From Oikopleura dioica (taxonomy: Eukaryota > Chordata > Appendicularia > Copelata > Oikopleuridae): a stretch of 64,000 nt of DNA. Numbering within the stretch: the first letter of the stretch is position 1; every line of letters starts with the position of its first letter. The DNA lies in the NCBI GenBank assembly GCA_907165135.1, contig OU015568.1, forward strand, positions 6,704,501 to 6,768,500, in the 5' to 3' direction. Below the pieces are notes generated by a model. The model saw only the letters and a list, made by a program, of their open reading frames with translations. It searched no databases and was not told the DNA's origin. This document shows, in pieces, positions 11,839 to 22,589 of the stretch. The position numbers and the translations under genes are program-made.

Positions 11839-14379
11839 TTATTCAAATTTAATATTATTTTCTCGGCAGTACTGAAGAATGGCAGTTTTCAGTTTTTGTG
11901 CATCCCTGAACTGACGTATAAATAAAATAGTCTCGTTTTTCAATCTGTTGCGGCATGGATCCATCGAGTCGCGAGTTGTTTGAGAAAACTCTCTTTCGAG
12001 ATCACAGGATGAGCCAGGGCAATTTATGCACTAAAATCACTACAGAACCGAACAATTATATAAGTGGAACCTGAAGAGCAGCTGCTGAAAGGCGGGGGAA
12101 TCTTGTGCTCATAGCCTTCCAGAAGGCAGTTAATTTTTTATGAATGAAGTGAGGTGAAGTCTCGACGATTCCACCAGTTATTTCTTCCCATTCTTCCGAT
12201 CCTATCTTGCCTTCATACTGCACATATTCTTCTTCCAGTGGGCTCAATCTGACAGTCAAGGATGCTGCGGACTTGACGATCTTGAAGTCATCGTTCGGAT
12301 TGAGCTGAGATGAACTTCCACTCCCTTCTGGCGTAGTTTGTTTCTCCTTGTCATCAACTTCCTTGAGCTCCTTATCCATATGCCAGATAAAATCTTAATG
12401 ATTGATAAGTACAAATTAAACGTCCAAAAATTAACCTTTTCCTTTCTTCATGAACTCGGCACTATTTTTTTCGACCAGTTTGATGTTTCTTGCAAAAATT
12501 GGAGCGTCCCCTTTAGCGAGTTCATTTCGGAGACGACGAAAGGAGCACGTGTACTTGCTTGGTGTTAAGTAAAGACAAGCAAGATTCAAATCCGTTGCCC
12601 TGGCTGGTTCTTTGCCATCGACAAATGATTCTTCGCTTTCGTAAAAACCGCCGAAAATCATTTTCATCAGTTTTATAAATAGCCCTTGGCGGAGCTTTGC
12701 ATGAAACTGCTTCTGTCGGATCGATGTAAGCCGCTTATCATTTTCCTTCGTGCAGTAAATCAGCATCTCTTCAAAGATAAGCAACTGGTCGCTTACCTTA
12801 ACACCTTTAGTATTTACCGTGGAAAATAAACAACCTTTGACTCAGAATGCTCGAGGATGCGCACATATTTCATCAAGTCGGAGGTCAGAAAAGAGAGGCT
12901 TTTAATGAAATCCAGATCAGGAAAGGAAACGCGCTGCGGAATAAGGTAGGCGTATGGATGATCTGATTTCGATAGATCTTCAAGCTTAGGTGACCAAGAA
13001 ACGAGCACCTTCAAATTTTCCTCCTTTTTGTTCCAGCGAATTCCGTTGTCACTCGTTATTAAGGGAAATCCTTGTATTTTTGCTGCTCTCTTCTTAATTT
13101 CATCGGCTGTCATTTCGCTGGTATCATGTCGAAGCTTGAAGATCCGTTCTTTTTCGTCTTCAGAGATATCTTCATGCGCGAAATATTGATTGACAGAGGA
13201 GAAATCAGTTGGCTCTAATTTGAGCTTCTTTTTCTCCTTGAAAAACAGCCCATTGCGACAATGCGATACAAAGCTCAAAAAGTCTTTGTGCAGATCGGAA
13301 TCGAGAGAGGCGTAGCTTTCGGCATTTTGAATCATTCCATCGAAAGCACGAATTCCCGAATGTGCACCGCAAATTGCTGCTTTGATAGATATGTACTCAG
13401 CAACTCCACGCTGCCCTCCATCGCAAATGACACCTAGCAGTCGTTGATAATCTTTGATTCCGTATTCCGCAAGGGCCTCTTCTACTTCCATCGCACAAGC
13501 TACATCTGTTTTATCGGTGATGGGAGCATACTGGAGAAGATAAGTAACTCTTTTATCAGTCGTAGAATCGTAGAAGACAAGTAATGTTCCCAATGCGGAA
13601 ACCTCAAGGTCTCCACTTGTCGTTCGCCCTGTATACTTCGTGTCGATTTCTAGCGAAATCGCACCTCGCTTCGCCAAGATAGGAAGAACTTTTTGGAGAA
13701 AATTAAGCATCTCCAGATGTGAGGTGAACAAAATTGTTCTTATTTTGTTGTAGGACACATCAAGCTGCTTCGAGTCATCAGGATTTCCTCCCCCGGCGAC
13801 AAAAGCATTTTGAATGATTGCTTCGAATTGTTCACTAAATATTGAATCACAATTTTACAAAAGAAATTTTGAAAACCTTTCAAGAAGACGGAAAGAAACA
13901 TGCTTATCGGAAACAAGCGACACTGCAGAGTCGCAAAATTTGGCGATCACTTTCTTTGATATCTTTCTTCGAGGTCGAAAATGTACTGCGGCCTGCTCGC
14001 GGTCCTCCTGCACTTTCGCCATCTCTCTTTCTTTCTCATTTGAATCATTGGTCAAAGGAGCATGATACCGTTTTGCATGTCGCCCCACTACACATAAAAG
14101 TAAATAGAACAAAACTGATTTAATTGTACCGTTTCCTGTTTTGATGCCAGTACTTTCAGATTCCTTGACAGAGAATGGCTCGTTATTGTTACGACATGGC
14201 CCAACGCAACGAAGATAATAGGTAAAATTATTCTCGGCGTCCATTTCTTTTTCGTACTCTTGCGGCGTAAAGGGAAATGTTTGAGTGAAACCTGTGAGCC
14301 ACCTTGAAAAAGTTTCATTCGTGGAAATGTCGAATTTGACATAACGAACGTCAAGTTTTCGTTTTTTAGCCCGACTCAT
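11839..14379 (-). CDS. hAT transposase
   Basis: Starts MSRAKKRKLDVRYVKF. A BED-type zinc finger is formed across an intron (RCVGPC, then GRHAKRYH). The catalytic core follows with IEIDTKYTGRTTSGD, ICDGG, ICGAHSGIRAFD and RWNKK. The C-terminal dimerisation region is complete: AFWKAMSTRFPRLSAAALQ, a GT-AG intron, then CPGSSCDLEREFS and RNRLKNETILFI. Exons, read on the minus strand, join in phase at introns near 14089-14132, 13836-13880, 12795-12815 (very short, about 26 bp), 12395-12436 and 12024-12067. The stop is at 11839-11841. With these splices no internal stop remains, so the gene looks intact. The individual catalytic acidic residues cannot be assigned safely by eye. Confidence 0.85.
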
Positions 14380-14576
14380 TCTTTTTCAAAAATAGTTGAT
14401 AAAACGAAAAACTCCTTGAATTTTAGCTCATAAGATATTCTATTATCCTATATGTCAGTTTTCAATAATAAAGGCACTTGTGCACAGGGGCAGTTATTTT
14501 AAGGCAGTGCTTTCTTTTTTGCTGCTGGGCCGGTGGCGGGCAGTGCCGAGCGTTTCTTCTTGGACTCGGTTCGCTA

Positions 14577-16317
14577 GAAATTTTCAGGGTCAGATTTTAA
14601 TATTTGCAGATTTTTTTCGAAAATGGTTTTTTTAGGAAAACTTACAATGTCTAGTGTGTACTGGCTGCCGACAGCTGGAGTAGCGCGCTTCTCCAGGATC
14701 ATGTTTTTCCAATAGTCGATGCTTTGTTTTATGTCGGTCTTGAACTTTTTCTCCGTATCCCAGTTGAGTTGATGTTCCAAGCCGAAAGACGAGGCTTTTT
14801 TACTAATATACTCATTAGTTTTTCATAAAACGATTAACAACTTACTCGAAGACCTCCTTTGTGACGGGCGTATGCGATCGAAGCAGATTTTTGAAATGCT
14901 CGAGTTTTTGGGCATATGGTTTTTTCAAAAGGCGCGGGAAGTAAGTGAGAACCATTTCGCTTACTCCCAGTGGACTGTAAGTTGTCTTCATTTTTTTCCA
15001 TCCTTCAACTATCTTGCGACAGTTTGAGTCCTTTTTATTCTTTTCTTTCCAAATTTCCAGGTTCTCGAATGAAAGCCCAGACTCAGAACTCTTCTTCTTT
15101 GAATATTCATACATGATGAACTTTTCCCACGTGAATTCTCGGGAAGCGGGGTCAAGAGGCCGTACGTCTTTGTAAAAGACTAAAATGGGAATTGATAATC
15201 ATTTTGTATTTGAAGAATTTTCTTACCGACAGGCATTCCCCGCCCCATATTGATAATTTCATTTTTCTTTCCTCGTTCACGTTCTTTGAATGTAGCTTTT
15301 GTGCAGGGAACGATTGTCTCGATGGAGCTGGAACTAGCACTGCTAGAAGGCGCCGCATCGGATAGAGCTGCATCGGATGCTGCCTCATCGGCATCCTCGA
15401 TTTCGTCATGAAGGGGAAGACCCGAAGGATTTTTGTATGCTCGCATCTTGATAACCGCGAACATATTCTTCAGCTGCAATCGTCGGAACATGAGGAAATA
15501 CCGAGTCAGAGACTCAGTTTCGATCTTAATAATCGGTTAGCCAGAGTCGCCTATTACTGGACAGTTTATTATAAAAGCCGCTGAGCGGCTTTCTGCCCTT
15601 ATTGTACTGTCCCTAAAGCCGCAGTACAAGTAGTCTTAAAAGTCTCTTCGCGGCTTTTTACACAGTACTTGAAGCGCTAGAAGCCGCACTGCGGGTTATT
15701 CAGAATGATCAATTGACTTACTTGAGTTCCTGGATTTTGGATCATTTTTCGGATTAATTCATCCGCCTTGGCTCGGGATGGAGGATGTTGGAAGTACGGC
15801 TTCAGTTGAAGGAGCCAATCGAAGACGATGTCGATTTTAAAGTCGAAAAAACATCCGTCCGCGAATTCTCCTTCTTCGCCGTGCGCTTTTACGATTTTAT
15901 CGAAAACACTGATAAAATTTTAATGATTTTTTAAATTTTATTTACTAAACTATGGGTTTGACAAGGGGTTGAAATTAGGACTGACCAAAAATATTTTATA
16001 TTAACTCACTCAACGGATGTAGACGGCGGGGAAAACCCACGACCTAACACGCCATCACGGATATTGTGAGCTAACATAACTAATTTTTAGTCGAGTCGAA
16101 AATATAAAATGGGTTCGGGGTAGTGGGTTTAATGTTTAATTGTTTCTGACTCAATAGTTGTAGACGGCGGGACAAGCCCACGACCTAAGTAAGGTCACCT
16201 AACACGCCAACCGTATATTGTCGGAAACAAAAAAAAATTAAAATTTTATCAAAAATTAAACCTTCTGGGGATTCTGGAGGTCTTTTTGAGGGCCCCTGGC
16301 TCACCCTTGTCACTCAT
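14577..16317 (-). CDS. Second protein of the hAT element, unknown function
   Basis: A multi-exon frame on the minus strand upstream of the transposase. Exon 1 (16262-16317) begins MSDKGEPGALKKTSRIPRR. Exon 2 ends at about 15722 (VFDWLLQLKPYFQHPPSRAK). Exon 3 reads FRRLQLKNMFAVIKMRAYKN with a Ser/Ala/Asp-rich linker. Later exons carry EYSKKKSSESGLSFENLEIW and LRSHTPVTKEVFE, and the last ends at about 14577. I recognise no domain. Its position inside the TIRs and its orientation with the transposase suggest an accessory element protein. It could instead be a captured host gene. Confidence 0.6.
15540..15712. repeat. AAGCCGC/GCGGCTT hairpin-rich segment inside the hAT element
   Basis: Several short inverted words (AAAGCCGC, GCGGCTTT) occur within an intron of the second hAT gene. 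The same words characterise the dispersed elements at 23405 and 37556, so this may be a nested or related copy, but clear ends were not found. Confidence 0.35.
16012..16228. repeat. Two direct copies of a repeat of about 75 bp
   Basis: The words TGTAGACGGCGGG, CCCACGACCTAA, ACACGCCA and ATATTGT recur in the same order at 16016-16060 and 16157-16222. They lie within an intron of the hAT second gene. Confidence 0.55.
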
Positions 16318-16599
16318 TCTGAAAATAATAAAGTGAATTTCTCTTTTAATAAATATTTGAACAGTTATTCATGTTTGGCAGAAATTTCTCTTGGAAATAA
16401 AGTCGAGACTGTGCGTGAGTCTTGATTTTCTCTTCAACTTGCAATAAGCCAATAAGCGTAGAGCTTTAAGAAACCGGCCAATCAAAGAGGGATATTCTAA
16501 ACTCACGCGATCGGTGGTGAAATTTCTCTTCTCAGGGCATTCGTCGCTGCGCTGACCAATAGGAGCGCAGAGTTTGCGCGTGAGTAATGGGCATTCTTA

Positions 16600-16835
16600 T
16601 TTTCGCTCGATCGCTCGAATCTCGCTCGAGCGTCGCTCAAATCTCGCTCAAACGTCGCTCAAACCTCGCTCAGTTGTCGCTCGAATCTCGCTCAAACGTC
16701 GCTCAGAAATGGTATGTTTTCAACTTGAGCGAGCGAGCGACTGAGCGACTCTCTAAAAAAAGCAGTTGAGTGAGCGGAGCGTGAGCGATCGCTCGCTCGC
16801 TCATCGCTCGCTCACGCTCCGATATCGCTCAGCGC
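16600..16835. repeat. TCGCTC subterminal array, right end of the hAT element
   Basis: Inverted counterpart of the left array: tandem TCGCTC/AACGTCGCTCAAA units, with GAGCGAGCGAG in the middle. Part of the long imperfect terminal inverted repeat. Confidence 0.8.
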
Positions 16836-17053
16836 TCAGCCAGAATTGGAACCCTGAGCCCGACCAATCAGAGCGCGCGGCAAAGCGAATATTTGAGAAA
16901 TTCGCTGAATTTCTGAAAAATTCTCCGAGAAAATTCGTTTTCATTCGTTTTGCATATTCGCTCATTAGAGAATATTCGTAAACGAATAAATAGAAATTCA
17001 AATGAAAAACGAATAATTTTGCGAATTCAAAATACCGAACCCTGGAATATATA

Positions 17054-20000
17054 TTGTTCTTCATAACTGCAGCAAGGAAGACAATAGTCACGATCTTTTC
17101 GAGCATCATGAAAACCACCAAACTTTGGCAGTGGAATGCAGTCGTCGCAAATAGACTCATTTTCGCAAGGCTGGTTATCTTCATCTTCATCCTCGAATTT
17201 CATTCCACAAGTAGGAAACTGCTCGTGATTATTAATTGGAATATCAATATGTCCAAGCAAGTAAGAGTACTTCAAAATGGTGCAAGAGACAATTATCCAA
17301 AGAATATTGATGAATATAAAATACATGAACTTCTCATCCTTGAACTTTGTCATTTCCTCAGCCAATTTGTTTTCGTGCTTTTCGACTGTTTTGCTGTTTC
17401 TTCCCTTCTTTTTGATCCCAATGAAGCCATCAGTTGGGTCTTGCATTCGTTCCCAAAACTCTTGCTCAGGATTGCTCAATGTGTAAACCTTGCAATCTGA
17501 AAATAAACAATTTGCCTCTCTGTCTTTACATAAATTATCAGGTCAAATCTTACTTTTGTGAAACGGAGATCCATCACCAAGGACCCAACTAAGATATTTC
17601 GATTGAAATTTCTTATACAGTTTGATTTCCCTATCCCTGACGTCCTCCAGTTTCCAGTTTCTAAACTCTCCCTTCGGTTTCTTTTCTTTGCGATTCTCCT
17701 CTTTCACGCGAGGGTTGTTCATGAAGAGACACCAATGCCTTTCATCTTGGGATCTCAATGTTTTGATGGTGAATCCTCCATACAGCCGTTCTTGCGTTAT
17801 TGGTTCTAGGAAAACTTTATCGCTTGCTTCAGCAGCCGATGACTCATCCCCAACAGCTGTTTGATGCTGACTCTTTCGTCGTTCATTTTTGTTATTTGCG
17901 TACTTTATTTTTCCCTCAATCTTTGCTTTCATTATCCCCTGCTTTTCTAAATCTTCTTCTTTTTCAACGGGAAAAGTCTCTCTTTCTCGAGTTGGAACAA
18001 ACTCATAGTAAGTTTCTGGACGAGCTTTTCTTTTAAGTTTACCGCTATTTTGAATCTTTTTCTTCTTTTCTTTCGTTTTATCTTCATTTTTAGGCTCTTC
18101 AGTTTTTGCTTTATCCTTAGTATTCGCCTCATCCTTCTTCAACAGACTCTTATTCTCGCCTTCTTCTTTCGATCTTATATCATACGAGTCCATGCAAATC
18201 AAACAAGCACAGTTAGTTCCATCAAGACCTTCTTCCTCCTCTTTTCGAATTTGCTCCGGATTTTTCCCGGTAACCCGTTGCCAAAAGGTCTTTTCAACTT
18301 TCTTATCTGTGCTTGCTGCTTGCCTGGTTCCCCAAGAACAGTCATTCAAGTTCGCGATCGAGTAGATTTGCAGAAAGATGAAGCAAGAGGGAATGAAAAG
18401 GAAGTAAACCACCCCACAGAGAAGAGCATAAAAATCCCAGTGAAGAATCGCAGCGACTGATTCAGTTCAAAATTTCCATGAAAGCAACTTTTTTCTTTGA
18501 GAAACATTTTGAACTTTCCTATGTGTATTCCAGCCATCGCCACAAAAAACATGAAACTTGGGGAGAAAGGGCAAGTCATGCCCTCTATAAAAATTCCTAT
18601 GAACACAAGCGCCATCAGAAAAGAAAATGCAAGCGAGAACCAGGTGGCGAGCTGAATTTGAAAGTCTCCGTCGTTTGATAAATAACAAGCCATAGTAAAA
18701 ATTGCGACGGGAAAAATTACGATGAAATAGCAAACCCATCTAGGAATCGAGTTTCCTATAAGTATGATTATGTTTCTTCTTATTAAATAAGCCACTTACC
18801 AACTCCAAGAGAAAATGCTTCCGCTACCATCATCATTGTCGTCGAAACGCCTATAAGAGCAAATACCATGACGGTGAATTGGTACAAAATGTAGGGCACA
18901 GATATGTACGGGTTAGAGCTTCTAGCTAGTTTCTGTTGAGCAACGAGATTCCAGATGTTTGCTGTCGTTGATGGACCCCATCGCCGCCGCTGTTTGTAAA
19001 ATGTTGGAAGATCTTCTGGAGCAAAGGTATTACAGTGAGAAGATCCTTCGTACTCTATTCGTCCACCGGAAAAGAGCATCAAAGTACAGAGCCATCTATC
19101 TTCACCCTGATCATATTGAAGCTTTTCCATCGGATTCAGCGCGAGAGACTTGTACATCGCCATGACATTCGGTTCACTCAAATAACTCACTCTCATAAGC
19201 GAAAAACATCCTGGCGAGCAAAGAACACAACCCAACACATGTTCCGCTGCTTTTTGGAGCCAGTGACCCACCGCGTATTCAAAGTTCTGATAAGCCACCA
19301 GCCAACCTGATCCTTTAGGGTGAATCGCGCCACAACAAGCGGCAAGTTTATCGTTTCTCATGCAGCGATCAAGGACTAATTCGAATGCATCAGGTTCAAA
19401 ATCAACATCGCCGTCAAGAGCCAGCACGAAAGACTTTGATTTCTTTACTCTCATATTATCAGAATCTCGAAGCTCACAGGCATCAATCTTCCAGCCGATC
19501 AGGTAGTAGAGATACATCACTTGACTCCATCGTTTTCCACGTTGCACGAGTTCGGCGTCCTTCAGGTGAATGACGAAATCATAGCCGGCGATTTTATAAA
19601 CCACTCGACCGCCATAAGGAGTTCTGATGATTTTTCCTTCTTCGAGCGCTTTGGGTGTGATGTATTCGTTATCTTCGTACTTTGAAAGAACATCTTTGAA
19701 TACGGTTTGAAATTGAACTACCCATTCGTTCAGCTGCATCCATTCTTTCGCGTCAATAAAGTCGTCTGTTGGAAGTTTTTTCGGTTTACTTTTCTTTTTA
19801 TCTTCATTTTTATCACTTTTCTCGACTTCTTCTCGTTCTTGTTTATCCTTTTTGACTTCTTCTTTTTCTTTGTCCGTCGGTTTGTTGACGAAAACATTGT
19901 CAAAGAAAATGTGCATTTCGAGTTCATACTGATTTTCTTGAGAAGGATCATTTTTTTTCATCCGCGCGTGGCGGAGAAGTTTGACCACCGATCTCAAAAG

Positions 20001-22007
20001 AGTCGCCATTTCAAAATCTTCTTCGTGCCACAACGTTGTGCATATAAAGATGTAAGGATTCTTCTGCCCCTTTGACCACATGCCTGACTTGTTCGTTTTT
20101 CTTCCGGAAACCCGAGTTGTCTTTTTCGATCCAGAACTGAACTCTTTGTTGAAAGCGTCACTTTCTTGCTCTTCTATGATATCAATGGTTCTTCTGTTGA
20201 GAAGCGAAAATGTGGATGTTCCAACGGGGCGAAATGCAGGAAGCATAAACACGTGTCGATCAAGAGGGTAGATGAAATTTCTCGGCGTCCAAATATATTG
20301 AGTGAGGCAGAGTAGATGCAAGATCCCCAAGAGCCCGGTGACAAATGACATGATCAAGGAAGTCTCAATCGTTGATGATTCCCGAGTAGTATCAGAAAGT
20401 GATCGATTCTGATAACCAGGGACTTGTGGATAAACTTCCGTAAAAAGCAAATGATCATTCTCGTATTCCAGTTCCCCTTGAAAAATTTGCGATTCCATTC
20501 GAGTAGCATCTTGAAAAAATACCGCACAAAGCGCGATCAGGGGTCCTAAGGCTCCGGATACAGCTAGACCAGATTTTTGAAGGCCAAGTTTTACTGATAC
20601 TTTTTGCAGATATGATGTCATTACTGTGCTGATTGCATAAACGATCATCCAGAGCTGGAAGTTGTCCCCAGGGTGCTCATATGAGGGCCGATTATCGTGA
20701 GGAAGGAAGACGATGAGGGCGAGAATGATGCATTTCATCGGAGTTGCAAAGAGGTGCGAAATGATGATCGAAAGTTCTGGGTCTTCTTGCTTCTTATTTT
20801 CTGATTTCTTAGGGCTTCGATTTGCCCCTGAATCTGGAGATTTCTTTTTGATTCCTCGGCCAACAGAATGGATCGTTGCAATTACAGAATTACTCGGGCA
20901 AATTGAAAAGTTGATATAGTTTGGAACGGACATCATATTCACGCAAAGAATTACGAACAAGCTCTTCACGATGTCGTCCGTGTCGAAAAACATCATCACA
21001 TGTCCAATCGTAAAGAAAATCCATTGGCCGTAAGGGGCGAATTTTTTCAAAACAGAAAGGATTGGTTCACAACATTTTTTCAGAACCCCTTTTTTCTCCT
21101 CGATTTGAACTTGTTGATTACCAGCGTTAGCTTCTTCCGCCGCTTGTTTAGCTTCTTCAACTGTTTTATCTTGAAATAAAGAGAACACTAAGGGCACGGC
21201 TGTGGGAAACATTAAGACCGCCACGTTCATCGTCCTTAATTCATCGTCAAACAGATAGCTCTAGCGCTTTTCTGACCTTGATATATCCGGTGCAAGATAA
21301 AACACATAAAACCCCACTCCAACGGCGTATATCATTTCGGTGACACAAGTTACTAGGATCTGTAGGAATTTGGGGAATGGCGGTCTTTTGAAGATCGCAA
21401 AGTAGAGGCAATATAAAAATGTGTAGAATTCTGGGATGAGGAGTACCGCGAACAAGATTTTGAACTCTGAACATAAGTGTCATCAAATCAATTCAATAAA
21501 TTCATAAAATATACGAGAGATTAAAGTACCTGTAAAATCTTCTGCGTTTCTTGAGCTTCTATATTCCATTTGATAACCGCCAAGTATTCGAGAGCGAGTC
21601 TCACTACCGCCAGGTGTTGTATCTTCACTTATGCTCGCTATATGGAACTCATTATTCATCTCAGCAAAAGAAAAGTACTGAAGCGCATTCGATACGACGC
21701 ACAAAACCCCAATTAGAATATTGAAAGTGTGCCATAAAATGATCCTATTTCGATGCGATTTCGACGACGGAAGAGCGAATTCTGTTATATTTGGTTCTGT
21801 TTTTGCAATGTTCCATGGCTCGGTCTTCTCGTCATCTGCCTTTTTTGCCTGCTGCTCAGTTGAATCTTCGGGAGCTTCTACGACTTGTGGATCAGAAAAT
21901 CCGGCATTTGAAGGATGGGAAATTTTATCAGCAGCGCTTTCTGTTGTCGCACTTGTTGGAGGAGATTCTCCTTCAAACTGTACTTTAGTTTTTCTTGACA
22001 TTCTCAT
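17054..22007 (-). CDS. Chitin synthase (GT2), body of the gene
   Basis: The protein begins near 22007 (MRMSRKTKVQ), with N-terminal membrane helices over three exons. The glycosyltransferase-2 core includes YIFICTTLWHEEDFEM, RWSQVMYLYYLIGW, FVLALDGDVDF, GSGWLVAYQNFEYAVGHWLQ, SPGCFSLMR, GEDRWLCTLM and the product-binding motif QRRRWGPST. Further helices, then SIANLNDCSWGTRQ, match the insect-type post-catalytic region. A long Lys/Glu-rich insert at 17600-18150 is unusual. The intron 18457-18518 must be GA-AG (ATAG then GAAAGT). The exon ends in the hAT element: frame YEEQYIF runs into the TIR and stops six codons later. The enzyme polymerises UDP-GlcNAc; in tunicates a gut lining is the likely place of use. 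The last helix and tail lie at 10337-11237. Confidence 0.92.
18457..18518 (-). other. GA-AG intron in chitin synthase
   Basis: The phase-1 junction HI|VAAILHW is obtained only if splicing starts at GAAAGT after exonic ATAG and ends at CAG. No GT in reach keeps the frame, and the joined protein matches the family (CGVVYFLFIPS). Confidence 0.75.
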
Positions 22008-22589
22008 TTCTCTATCTTTTTCAACACGGCAGTTAGAAAATTACTGGGCATTACTATCTTTTTTTTAGTTTCTTTTCCCTTCTGAAGACCAGCCAGCCGT
22101 TTCTGAGCATGAAACTATTTACCTGGGCACTTTATGGACCGATAGGAAACACGCGCACGGTCAGATAAAGGTCACTTCATTGCGACAATTTTGATATTTT
22201 CAAGCATTTGAGAATTTTTTTCTTTCCTGATTTACTGTATTTTACTGCTTCTAATCGACATTAGCGGCGATACATGAGTGTCTGTCTTTCCCACATTCTC
22301 TTCCTTGATTCCACTTCTTTCAGTCATTTTCGAGTAAATACAGTAACTTAGCAGCCCTCTTACATGTTTCATTAAAAGCATCTTCCTTCGCTGATTAATT
22401 CCAGTACAGTAAGAATAACCAAAAGCAGCAGTAATTAGCAGCCTCTAATTTGGAAACTGGCCGTCCTCTAAGTAAAGTCGGCTCGGTGGCGCTCGATCGA
22501 ACTGGCCGAAATCATCAAAGAGGAAAAACTCATTATCTCACTTGAAGAGAATTTTGTTCAAGAAACATCCCATAAATCTTTTTCAAGAT
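22008..22589. other. Divergent intergenic region between chitin synthase and cadherin
   Basis: About 580 bases with stops in all frames. It must hold both 5' flanks, since the genes run outwards. No specific site recognised. Confidence 0.5.

Larger units (their letters stand above)
11297..17053. mobile_element. hAT transposon, 5.74 kb, complete with TSD
   Basis: The element spans 11305-17045. Its ends are inverted repeats that start CAGGGTTCGG and continue TATTTTGAATTCG at each end. It is flanked by an exact 8-bp duplication GAATATAT (11297-11304 and 17046-17053). The 8-bp duplication and CAGGG ends are diagnostic of the hAT superfamily. Subterminal regions of several hundred bases at each end are also inverted copies and contain GAGCGA arrays and a GGTTCAAATTCTGG-like motif. 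Inside, on the minus strand, are a spliced transposase and a second gene. The clean TSD and open transposase frame suggest a recent insertion. Confidence 0.93.

Noticed and set aside
12395-12436. GG-AG intron in the hAT transposase
   Set aside because: A canonical GT-AG choice ending at CATTAAG keeps the frame (KGKDFIWHMDKELK), so no unusual splice is needed.
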